Source of the DNA: Diphasiastrum complanatum
Taxonomy: Eukaryota; Streptophyta; Lycopodiopsida; Lycopodiales; Lycopodiaceae
NCBI GenBank assembly: GCA_029204225.1
Contig: CM055102.1
Location: 34,778,585-34,842,584, forward strand
DNA length: 64,000 nt
Reading direction: 5' to 3'
Shown here: positions 9,457 through 22,100 of the stretch, in pieces
Layout: the number at the start of each line of letters is the position of its first letter
How positions within the stretch are numbered: position 1 is the first letter of the stretch
The notes under the pieces: model-generated
Told to the model about the DNA's origin: nothing
Seen by the model: the letters and a program-made list of their open reading frames with translations, nothing else
Databases searched by the model: none
Position numbers and translations under genes: made by a program

Positions 9457-10093
9457 CAATGCATCTTTTCCCTAGCATTCCTGGGTCTCATCCATGTATT
9501 TGCTTATTCAATTGCATTTACTCTTTGAATGTGGACACGTCGAGGCTTTCAATGGCAACTCTAAAAACTTGCCAAGAGTTTCATCTATGGACAAACGTAT
9601 GTCTTTCCAACTTGTTAATGATGCAAGTAACAAAGGCACAATATCCAACAAGAAACAAAGGCACAATATTCACCAAGAAAAGGAGTTCTTAGCTCCATAT
9701 CAAATGGTTACGGTATCTAGGTTTTTCACAATGGAAAAATATCTTTCTTTGAGCAATCATACAAAATCTCATGAAATGAAACGTAAGTACCAAGAATTTA
9801 AAAACAAGAACTGGTTATGAATATTCAATATACTAACTGGAAACAATGAGCACATAAATTTAAGAGCTTCTACACAGTTGGGCTCTAACAAGATTCAGAG
9901 TATTATTCTAGACAATTCAACCTTTTCATAAACGTGAATGTCTATTAAGTGGCAAAAATGTGATTGTGATTGGAGGAACTTGAGCTTCGTATTGTAATAT
10001 TCGAAAAAAATTATAACACATGAGAACAACTTCTAACAACTACCTCACTAAACTATATGTTAAGAGCATCGCCATTTGGTATGAACATGGTAC
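9457..10093. other. FY intron sequence, no feature seen
   Basis: A/T-rich sequence left of FY exon 5. Apart from a short direct repeat (ACAAAGGCACAATAT at about 9631 and 9656) I see nothing. The next FY exon was not found here or further left. Confidence 0.5.
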
Positions 10094-10189
10094 CTGCAAA
10101 ATCATTTCAAAATTGAAGGATTGGCCATTCCATAAAGTGAACTCTCCACTTTGAGATCCAGTGATAAGCCTCCTTCCACTTGGAGTCCA
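10094..10189 (-). CDS. FY: FY exon 5 (first WD40 blade)
   Basis: Thirty-two codons, phase 0 at both ends, starting [12 protein letters not shown] and ending NFEMILQ. Acceptor ctaacag precedes 10189 and donor gtacc follows 10094. This is one of the most conserved FY/WDR33 stretches, forming the first WD40 blade. In other plants the next residues are AHDQPI; that exon was not found in the window. Confidence 0.95.
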
Positions 10190-13100
10190 CTGTTAGCATA
10201 TACCAAATATAAAACATTACAAACTATAAGGGGAAAACGAGTTGAATCACACATGCACCCAAAAACATAAAAAAATTTGAAGAGTAGTGTCACAAAAAAT
10301 GAAGGATCAATACAAAAAGCCTTCAAACTCGTATAGAAACACGAAGGCATAAAAATGTGTGATATTTTAATAATTGAACTTAAAGGCATTAAAGGATTTG
10401 CATAACCATGGAAGAATGCACTATACCTCAAACCCAAGAACCTTCAAATTGAGCGAATACCAAGCTATTGTTTCTAGTTGTATCCAAGAAATATGAGTCA
10501 ATAAATAGAAAGAAATGTTTGTCCTTTCTTTGCTCACTTCATCAAAATCTATGGTTGTTAAAAATAAGATGAGTGGCCCTGTAAAAGTTCAAACTTCATT
10601 TTGGCCATAAGCATCATTACAACTAAACACATAGAGCTCATAGTCAGCAGCAACTTTTTTCCGTTTTACATGAATGACGTCCTCGAGAAAAACATAGTTT
10701 CGAAGTCAGAAAGGCAACTTGAAATGGGTATTCTTATTTTTTTCATCTCAAATCACTAGCATCTGTGCTACCAAAACGTGAACGTACATCAGTAGACTTT
10801 GACCTCTAGTCATAAGGGTTATTGCATATGTGGTCTGAAAAATTTACAAAATACCACTAGTCATGAATGTTGTTATGATCAACCAGATACTTAACACCAC
10901 TCTACACAAAAACTGCATTCACAGTTACCATCATATTTCTGGACGACCTCTAGCCCCCTGTTCACAAAATCCCACTCAGCAACTAGCTCTCTCATCCTCA
11001 ACTTCTCTCATCCTCAACTGCTCCATACTAGGCCTTCCCACTCTTAACCGATCTTAGGAAAAACTCTCATGATGTATCTAATAAAAGGGGAGGTCACATA
11101 TCAAAACACCTAACGGTTATTGTGGCATTATCCATTGGTCTGCTGGAACTGCGCCACATAAACATCCCTGCCCCTACAATGTGCATGGTGCAGGCAGTGC
11201 CACAACTGTTCCAACCCTAACACAACCAATGGCCCCCATATTTCACCCACAACCTCAGCCTCTCCCTCAACATTGGATGGATGCTCAGAAGACATGGATA
11301 TTGGTGTCAAGCAAACTGTAGAAGGTCATGATGTGGAAGCCTCTGCCAAACCTACTGCCACAATGAAAATAATGCATTCATAAACAGTTGCTTGAAAGTT
11401 GAAACTTGAAACTTCAAAGTTCAAACAACTTTCAAAGTAGTAGCAGTTTGTAGCATTGAGGGTGGGGTCACGAATGTTCACCTATGGTCAAAGTAACTAT
11501 TGTGTTCGTGACACGTGCATTGAGCTATCTACATGTTTGTGCATTGAACAATTTGAGCTACGAATAAAATCTTATGTAATTGAACAAACATGAAATGATG
11601 CATTTTGAAAAATGAGAAAGCCCATCTTCGTGAATTATTAGTGAACCAAAAGTGATAAAAAGTTCAAACACAATACTCAAAATTTATATCACCATAAAAT
11701 ATTAAAACTAGTAATCAACAATGAATTAGGCTTCTTCTTCTTTTCGGTTCGGACCAGCTCCAAACGATTCGTTTGAGGCTCAAACCGTGGCTCATGGAAA
11801 CTATGCTATGTTGAGGAGGAGGAAACTTTGGCACTAGAGCTCCCAAAGAAGGCTAGGGGGGTATTGTATAGGATTAGTATGTAGCATGATCTATGTAGCC
11901 TCTATTTAGGGACACAAAGTTTATTGTAAACGTTGAAAACTCATTCTAACTGTGAAGCTAATGGTAAGGAATTGATCATTAGTATCACATGACATGTATA
12001 TGATGTGTATGGACTCCGAGATCCAGACTCTAGACGACTACTACACTGATATTAAATACTATAAATAATCAGTTTTAATTTATGGTCGTCACTCATTTTA
12101 TGTTATGATTTTGATTTTTATATTCTCTAAAATGTCATTACTAGCTAGTTACAACTTACAACTTACACCGTAGTTGACCATTATAAAGTTACTAGCAAAA
12201 GTTGGCTTTTGAATTATAAAATTTTAAACATGTGAGCACTCACCACTAATACATTGATACTTATTATCATGGAACTATTTGCTATATCAATGTCGACTCT
12301 TACAATTTATTGGCCATTGAAAGGACATTGTACATCAAGCTTCAAGATTCAAGTGATAGTACTTGCAATATGAAAATGCAGTTTGAAACCCCAAACTCTA
12401 CACCTATAAATATGAGATTGTAGTACCCACATCCTCTCCCGCTTAAAAATGCTCTACCAAATGATGGCCAAAACAACAAAAGAACTCAATAGAACTAGAA
12501 TTAAACTACAAACGTAACACAAGTCTCAATTCACGTATGTTCAAAGAAAAGCTTTGTAGAGTTCATTACCATACACAGCTTGGGGAAGTGCTTCTATATA
12601 CAGGAACATCTCAGGCATGGACATGCTAATTGACAGTAATGTTCATGAAACTCACCAAAACTCTATTAATGGAGCAGCGGACCTTGTTGGTGGAGCAATG
12701 GACAAACTTAGTGCAAAAACCAGTAGCTGGATTCTCCGTATATGCTATTGTTGGGAGCAGCTGCATTCACATAGTATGGGCCAGCATGCTTTTAACAAAA
12801 CTAGCACATGAACTACTTACAAGCTTAAAAATAATAATTCTATATGACTATCCCAAGCATTCAACGCTGCAACCATAGCCTAACACTCATATTCCCATCA
12901 ACCATTCTCAACCATTCAGTCTATATACTATGTAGGCATTGAAGAGGTTCATATAGTAAAATGATGAAACAGAGAGCAGTGAATTGAGGCACTAACATCT
13001 ATAGCTGCAATTGGAGTTGGCTGGAGTACTGTACCGTCCCGAACATCTCGCTGCCACATTCGAATCTGCAAAACACAATTGCTTGGCATCAATCATCATT

Positions 13101-16100
13101 CTATGATTTAAGAGTACAATTAGACTGCAGGCATACAAACAAATACATTATGTGCAAATCTACCAGAAAATGTACATTGCTGAATGACATTATTGCATGA
13201 CAAGTTGCATTTTCTTTGTAAAATTGTTGCTTAGAGAATAGGTGTATTGATAAATGCAGACAGTGTCACTGCATGTTCTTCACTGGATACAACTGATCAA
13301 GCTTGATGTGATACTGCTCTTAACAAGTGTAACAGTTCAACCACATTATTGCTTCAAGTGATTGATAATGATATGGAATTAGGTTCGAAAAAAGAGCACG
13401 ACATCGAACCTAATTCCATATCATTAATCTGTGCTCTTTTTTCGAACCTAATTCCTGCAATAAGCTAAGAGACCAGATATTCTCCCCATTCTATTGATGT
13501 GAGTAAATTGCATTTTAAACACAAAGTAAAGCTTTGGATGACTCTTGATGTAAAGGATGTGACGAATAGTTTAGATGGAAGCAGAGATGATGCTTCATCC
13601 AAAGATTGAGTTGCATTTCCGAACACGGCGATCTAGAACAAACACATTTCCAAACCTCAATTCTTCAGTACTTTCAAAATTACTTTTATTCTGCTTAAAG
13701 ATAAGCATGGCTCGTCTCCATGAAAGTCCTTTAAGTGAATCAAGCAGGCTTGATACTACAAACTACAAGGTTTGGAAGTTCAAGATGCAAAATATCCTTA
13801 TGGATAAAGAATATTGGGACATTGTCATAAGAAAAGAGTCAGCTCCTTAATTAGAGCCTGCATTGAAGGCATTTAGCGTGACCAACCTTTCTATTAAAGA
13901 CAGCATCATTTCACACATCTGTAATGCTAAAGGACCAAATCAGACCTGGGAGATTCTCAGGTTGATGTATGAGTCTATGGATTCAGCCAGAGTTCTTACT
14001 TGCAAGACAGGTTACTTAATCTCAAGATGGATGTAGGTGAGTCTATCAATTAGCACATTACTATGGTCAAGGACCAACTCGGGCTATCACAATGTAAAAC
14101 GGTACGATCTATCTCGATGATATACGCATTGCCAACTAGCCTCCTAAGCAAATAGCCTCACAAGCAACCTTTGTATTTGCCCTATACTCAGCTTTTGTCG
14201 ATGACAAAGCTATGGTGGGCTACTTCTTGCTAAACCAGGAGAGTGCCCCTGAATCCAAGGCTAAAAGCATAGCCCAAAGTAGATCTGCAGTCTTCTCTAT
14301 CACCCGCCCAATCTGAATCGGTGTAGCCTTCAAGCTAAAGCTTGCCTACATCCATGTATCCAATCCCATAACTAGTAGTTCACTTGACATATCTCAATAC
14401 CCTCTTCGCCAATTTCCAATGGGCTTCAATTGGGTTGCTCGTAAGGCAACCTGCCACTTCAACTACATGGGCTATATCTGGCTTAGTTGTAATATGATAA
14501 ATTGGGCTTCCCACAAGTTGTCTATAAAGAGTTTCGTCCACAAAAGGAGTGCCATCCTCTTTGGAAGGCTTGCAACTACTATCAATGAGAGTGGAGATCG
14601 GTTTGTAATCATGCATGTCAACATGGGCTTCCACACCTCTAACCTTAGGCGATAGTGAATCAAACCCACATCTTTCATATCAAACTCATTAGACAAATGA
14701 GCTTTCACCTTTGCAATCAACTTCCCATTGTTACCTGTGAAAACAAGGTCGTCTACATAGAGAAGAATAATGATAATGCTCCCATCCTCCACCTTTACAT
14801 GGAGATTGCAACATGACTTGCTCTTTACAACACATTTTGCAAAATAGTCATCAATATGACTATACCTTGCCCTAGGTGCCTATTTTAAGTTGTAGCATGC
14901 TTCTTAAGCTTGCACACCCAATATTTCTTACCTTAGAGACACTTAGATGATTTTCCTAACTTCTTCCTATCATCCTTGGGGATACCAGCGTATGTTGTAC
15001 AACCAAACACCAGCAAAGCTTCCACCTTGAGCTTGATGTCATTGAATGGCTCCTCGAGTGCCTTTCCTTTTGCATGTATAAAGTGCTATCGCAGAAAACG
15101 AGTTTGGCAACCCCTTTCCCTTGGAGAGGTTGCGAGCACGCTCAACTATGATTCGCTTCTTCCTCTCAACTATGCCATTCTGCTAGGGTGTATGTGGAGC
15201 AGCCCTTTTATACCATCTGCCTTCATCCGACATGGGCATCTTAATCCTCTTCCCGGTTTGATTCTCTCTCACAGATTTAAATTGGTTGAAGAACTTGACG
15301 GCTTCAAATATTTGCTTCAAGAAATATAACCAAGCCTTTCTAGAAAAATAATCTACAAAGTTCATTAAGTAACATGGCCCACCCCGCAATCCGAATGGAT
15401 CAACTCAACTATCGGTTCTCCCCGATAGTACTTCTCTTGGGAAATTTTTGCCGCTGCTACTTTCCCATAGCACAAGCCTCACAAACTGATCAGCTTGGCT
15501 TGATTGATGGAAGCCTGACTACCATAATGTGCTTGTTTAGCATTTGCAAGCTTTGGTAACTAAGATGGCCATACTTGTCATACCACAACCTATCCACATC
15601 ACCCTCTTTGGCTATATAAGCATGTTGATTGGGGAGAGTTGTATATAATTTGTAGAGGACATCTTCCTACATTCCGTTGGCTACAACCTTCATATTATCA
15701 CCCCTTGTCCTTGACAAGACTCGCTGAATCATCAAATTTACAGATAGCTCTGACTAAAAGAAGGTTCTTTGCAACCCCCAATACCTAAAGGATTCATGAT
15801 GACCTTTACCTCTCCTAATGGGCACTTGACTGGAATTGTGCCCTTGCCCATCACCTTCCATCACTTAACTCTTCAGTGGAACTAAACTAATCCTCATGAG
15901 TAGTCATGTGCTTTGAAGCATCAAAGTCAAAGTACCAACCACCATAAGAGGTTTGTGGAACCATTGCAATAGAGAAAAGCTCAATTTGATTAATGTGATC
16001 TACTCCTACTTTTTAACTCCATCGGGCATAATTTTCAAATTGCTTTTTAGATCCTTTTCCCTAATCAGCTTGTTTCTTCCTACACTCAAAGCAAAATAGC

Positions 16101-19100
16101 CATACTTCTTGCATTAGTTGCAATTCCCTTTTCAACATGGTGTAGAAAGGAATTCGAGGTTTGTCCTTCTAAAACTTGCAAATTTCCCATACTTTGCTCC
16201 GAGTCCAATGATGATCCCCTTAATTTTCCTTTACCTTTCTTCTTGTCCTTGGCAAACTACTGCTTCTTCTCAAAAGTGACACGAAAAACTCCCTCTGATA
16301 AAGGTTCACCCTTCTCATCTCAAGAGACATACAATTCAGCATAGGGATTCCATTCCTAGGAGAAATCATGAATATAAGTATGAAAAGCATATGATGAGCT
16401 ACTCAAAACAAATGCACCAAATCCCTATCAGCAACACCCCCTCCAACAGCTGCAAGCTGTTATTTAAAATCATGGACCTTTGTGCGATGATCTTGCCTCC
16501 CTTATGTGAGGAATGATACCATCCTTCATGAAGAGATTGATGATTCTATGAGCCTTCTTGCCCCCTTTATATATAGTCCTTGAGTTCAAAATCCAAGCAA
16601 GAACAAGTTCTCCACCTATTCCTATATCCCAACATTCTTTCTCTTCAAGAATGCTTTTCACATTTCAATTCCAAACACTATAGTGCCATCTAGCTTGCTA
16701 GCATCATTAAGCAAAATTTCAAAAATATTAAACATTATTAAATTTAAAAAAAGTAAAAGAAGGTAAAATAGGGTTTGAACCACAACTATTATGCCACTTG
16801 ATGCATACCCCTCAGCTTCTAAATTTGAATCTATCATACTCTATGGTTGTCCTAGCCCTTGCCCAAGATCCACTTGGTACCTTTACAATATCTCCCTACC
16901 TAAAGTGCACCCTAAGGTGCATGGCAATCTAGTAGGTAATTCTCCACAAAATGTTGGAAAACAACCACTTTGATACCAACTACAATAATTACACAAGATA
17001 GATGCAAAACTCTTCACTTTACTAATTAATTCTAAAAGTACAATGGTAAAACACTAGAAGAGTACTATTGCAAGTCTCTCCCCAACCTTTGTAATGAATG
17101 GGGAATGCCTCTTCAAGGCTCACATATAAATTCCCTCAAGCGCTGACTAAACCCTAACACGTGGAGCATGTAACTCAATCACTAGCACTTGCCACTTGGT
17201 AGGACCCTAACACATAGTCAAGTATGCAAATGTTCGTAAAACCATCAAACCATTGTCACTATTTTGGACAAGATATGCCATATACCATATTATGACACAT
17301 TTTCTTTTGAACAATCAACTTCTACATTTTAGGGAGTCAACGGCCTCTCAATATAGCCCAGTACTCCTATGTCGTTTATAAGCACTCCACTTCGACTTAG
17401 TGAACCTGCTATTCACATCTATAAACAGAATCATCGTCAAACTAGTGACTCACGTGCTGGACAAAATGTCCCGTATGGCATATGACACATTTCCTTTTGA
17501 CCAATCTACTCCTACATTTTAGGAAGTCAATCCAACAACCTCTAAAGAAGACCCAATATTCGTATGCCATTTATAAGCACGTCACTTCAACTTAGTCAAA
17601 CCACTATTTACGTCCATAAACAAAATCACCACAGGCCGATGACCTAACCATTTTTCTTACAATGGATAGTTACAGTTATACATCTTTGCAATGGGACAAG
17701 GATATGAAAGAATATTACAGCTATTATTGGCAGTATTGGTCTAAATATAGAACACATATCAAATGTGCACTGTAGGAAATAGAAGCCTAAGGATCCAGAA
17801 TCTTAACTATTCAATCACACAAAGCATTCTCAAAAGAAAGAGAGAGATGGCTAGAAACCCTCTTGTAGAAACTTGCCAAGGAGAATCGTCAGCATTGCTT
17901 ACAAAAGTGTCTCATACAAATGGGATGCACACATATATATAGTCCAAGATGACTATCTAACTTCATGACTACTGCCTATCCAACTACTTGACTATTGACT
18001 ATCCAACTTTCTATAAGTTACATAGAAAGAATAAGGTACCTCCAATATGTCAAGTTGGGGTACTATGTGTCACAATTAGGCCTAGTGGACCCATGAGTCC
18101 CTACCAAGTTAATTTCATACTAACTTAGCTAACTCTAAGTTTAGTAGGCCTAATATAATCAATGACCATGGTTACACAACTCTCGACCTTTTGGGTCAAA
18201 GTAACCTATGGTAATGTAAGCAATTCCATTTACATTCCAACACCCTCCTTAAATGGAAATGCATAAGATAACATGAAGTAACCTCTCGAAAGAGAAAAAT
18301 GCAACTTGCTGTCCGAACTTCATGTCGCCAAATAAACTTCGCATCGAAGTAGTCGAAATCTCATCCCCAATCATGTCCAACATATAAAAGGAAAAGAATG
18401 CGTAATAATGAAGCATCAAGTCGAAGGGTGAGGATTTGCATGCTCCATCCAAAGTAGGGAACCAACATAAACTCGGCAATAAGTTAAAACATGGACTTGT
18501 AATCCATCATACGCTCCCACATCATTCGAGAATACTTCTTACCATAAGGACAATAAAAAAGAGTACCAAACTCTTTTGGCATCACATCCTCCTGAACCTT
18601 ACCATCAATGACTTACTCACATAGAATAGGCGATGTACCAACATCATGATGAAGAGTAAGTGTAGAACCAAAAAAATCAGCAAGAGATACTGATTTTAAA
18701 GAGGCATGTGCCTTCCTTTCGTAGTAAGACATTTCTTTGCTGCCCTGCAAAGTCTCCAATAGCCGACAAGGAACTGTTATGGGCTGTTCAACACTTTGCT
18801 GCCCAAAGTGTTCCCAACATGGACCATGTTGTCCATAATCTTCCGCAGGCTGTTCCTGAAGCATAATGGACTGCTCATGATGTAAAAAGGGGCTGTAAAT
18901 GACCAAAAAAAGATGACTGAACCTGCTGTCCAACGTCTTCATCATAAAAATTTGGCAAACTATCAAGAGATGCATCAACGATGGCGTCATCAAAGTTGTC
19001 CCTCGAAGAGGCATGGGATGACATAGAAGATTCTTCAAATAATGAAAAATTCTCTCCAAACAAATGCTCACTCTTAACACTTTGAACAAAAGTATTAATT

Positions 19101-22100
19101 GACACATGTTGACTCCCTCCTCGATTAGTACAATATGGTTCCAAAGAGTGTTTGAATTTTTCGGCCTTTGCTAAAACATCAAATTGAAAAGGTTTCGCAT
19201 GAAACTTTTCACTAGTGCATCCATCATATGCATCAACTTGCGGCGACTTGAAAAAAGAAGATTGCTTTAACATCCGCTCAATGTATCATTGTTGAGAGAT
19301 GAAGATTCCAGCCCCATGTGGAAGATCAACAAGAACCCAAGTGTGGTTCTTCATGAGTGAGTTGTACTCCTCTTGCATCGCATCCTCCCAACATTTTACT
19401 CCTCTGGCCTGCTCATAAAAGACAAGTTCTACTGCACCATCCTCAATAGAAATAAGAGCAAAATCGGAAAAATCAGCAAATTCTACTGATTTAGTAGTGG
19501 CACGAGTCTTCCCTTCATAGAAATGATCCACTTTGCTGTCTTGCAAAGTCTGCAACAACCATTTAGGGACTAGTTTGGGCTGTCCAACAGCCTTACCTTT
19601 GTCAACACTTTGCTGTCCAATGTTTTCCAAACTTGGACCTTGCTGTCCAATGTCTTCAACAGGCTACTCTTCACCATAAATAGGTTCTTTTTTATGAACT
19701 ATGGGCTGCAAAATTGAAGAGGTACTGGGCTGTCCACTAGAAGTAGATTGCAGTCCCTTCTCTTCATAATTAGATGGCAAAACCAAATCTGGAAATATTT
19801 CAACATATGCATCATAGGGGAAGTCCCCTTTCATGACATGAGTGGGCGCAGCATCATAGGAGGTCTTTTCATCAAAAAGAACATCACGACTCACTATGAT
19901 TTTATTAGTATCCATATTGAACAACCTATAGCCCTTGCTTTTCACTACTATAGCCAACAACTATGCATTTAACTCCTTTATCATCAAGCTTGGTTCTTAG
20001 CTTATCGGGAATGAAAGCATCAGCCATGCAACCAAAGATGCATAAGTGAGAAACAGTAGGCTTCTTACCATACCAAACTTCATAAGGAGTTAATACCTTC
20101 AAGGCTTTAGTAAGACACCGATTACTAATGTAAGTCGCCGTTATAACCGCTTTAGCCCAAAACTTGTGAGGTAGGCCCTTTGCCTTGAGCATGCATCGAG
20201 CCATCTCCATGATAGAGCGATTCTTTCTTTCGGCAACACCATTTTGTTGAGGTGTGTAAGGGGTTGTCATTTGATGATGGATACCTTTGCTTTGAAGATA
20301 AGTACCGAACGTATTCTTTATATATTCCCCTCCTCGGTCAGTACGTAAGATATTCAAAGAGTGCCCAAACTGGTTTTCTATCATTGCTAAAATCCTTAAA
20401 GTGTTGAAATACTTCAGATTTTGCCTTCATAGGATAAATCCATGTAAATCTTGAAAGGTCATCAATAAAAGTAACAAAGTACTTACACCTTCCAATGCAT
20501 TCGGTCCTCATTGGACCACATACATCGCTATGAACCAAATCAAATTTGCCATCAACTCTAGTAGTTCCATCAATTGGAAAAGCTTGCCTTTGAAATTTTC
20601 CAAGTATGCATCCTTCGCATACATGTCCTTCGGGATGCTCAATATTAGGAATGTCTTCAACCATATTGAATCTCTTCAACATCTTCAAGCTAGCAAAGTT
20701 GAGAAGTCCAAACCTAGCATGCCATAATTCAGCCAACTCCAAAGAATGTGAACTTGATGCAACAAGACAAAAAGATGATGAAGCTCTTCGCTCATAGGTA
20801 TTCATAAGGAACAATCCACCACGTAATGTTCCCGAAGCAATGATCATAAGAGATCTCTTTGGGTCTTTGATAAGATATTTGTCTTCTTTGAATTCCGCAA
20901 CCAATCCTTGGTTCATAATTGTAGAGACCAAAATGAGATTCTTTTTCATTTTTGGAACATAAAGTACATTACAAATGTACTTCTCCTCACCATTGGGTAA
21001 GATAATGGGGATCACTCCAATACCTTTGATAGGATAAGAGGTGTTATCAACACCTTGAACTTTGCTTCCATCATGCACTTTTACAAGCTTTGTGAAGACT
21101 TCTTTGTGATAAGTCATATGGCGTGTGGCACCACTATCAATCACTCAATCAATAGATGTAAAGCTGAAGATGAGCTGTATTCTGCTGAAAAACCAGCAAG
21201 ATTTAAAATGGCAGAAATTTCATCTTGAGGAGAGATGAGATTATTAGTGACAAAAGCATAATCATTATTGAAAAGATTATCCTCCTTTTCAAATTGTTGT
21301 TCCAAAGTAATGATTGCGGTGCTTGTATCGTTACCTTTCTCTTTTTCCTTTGCAAGCCTCTTCCTACATTCTTTGATGTGATGCCCAAACTTCTTGCAAT
21401 AGTGGCACTTACCCTTCTTCTTGGAGCCTTGATCTTGAGCTTCCTTAGATTTTTTATCATCTTTGGAAGTTTTGAAAGAAGACTTCCCGTTCCACTTGCC
21501 TTTGCCTTTGCCTTTTGCAAAGAAAGCTTGATCTTCTTGTTCACCAAAGTTGATCCTTGTTTGCTCTTCTTGAAGAAGTAAGCCAACAAGTTCGTCGAAG
21601 GAGATTTGTTGTCCCCTAAGAGAAATGCTCAATGATGCACAAAATGGAAGGTAAGAAATAGGAAGAGAGTTGAGAGTAATATATACAAATTGTGAGTTCT
21701 CAATCACCTCATCAATACTAAGAAGCTCCTCTCGAAGATCCTTGATCTTCGTCAAGTGGTTTGTAAGCAAATCACCTTCTTGCATCTTCAAGATAGAAAG
21801 TTGATTTCGAAAATATACCACTTTTGCGGCATTCTTTACTTGAAACATCTTGGCAACAGTCTCCCAAGCACTTTTGGAAGTCTTGCATGATCTAATATGA
21901 GGAAGGATAGATCTCTTCACTGATAATGCAATGACGGAATGTGCTTGTGCATCTCGTCGATCCCACTTCTTTTACTCATCGGAAGACACCTCCTTAGATG
22001 AAGAAGTGGTTGTTCTAGATGGTGTAATAAGTGCCAAGGTAGGCGGCCTCTCTTCGTCACCATTAACTACTTCCCACAAACCTTTAGCAATTAGAAGGTT

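Larger units (their letters stand above)
14090..17230 (-). mobile_element. decayed Ty1/copia element (Copia-D)
   Basis: Heavily mutated minus-strand copia. RNase H remains lie at about 14090-14300, RT at 14300-14970 ([22 protein letters not shown]), integrase pieces at about 14970-15600 ([16 protein letters not shown]), and gag remains to 16661 ([16 protein letters not shown]). A primer-site remnant (TGGTATCA) lies at 16971-16978, followed by LTR-like sequence from 16979. Many stops and frameshifts. No partner LTR was found on the left. Confidence 0.75.

Noticed and set aside
9459-9820. Plus-strand frames downstream of the hAT-like fragment
   Set aside because: No family motif and A/T-driven composition. 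I could not link them to the transposase.
12617-12878. Plus-strand open frames of 64-82 codons around 12617-12878
   Set aside because: They lie opposite FY exon 4. The minus strand has splice sites, correct phase and a recognised protein match, so the plus frames are shadows.
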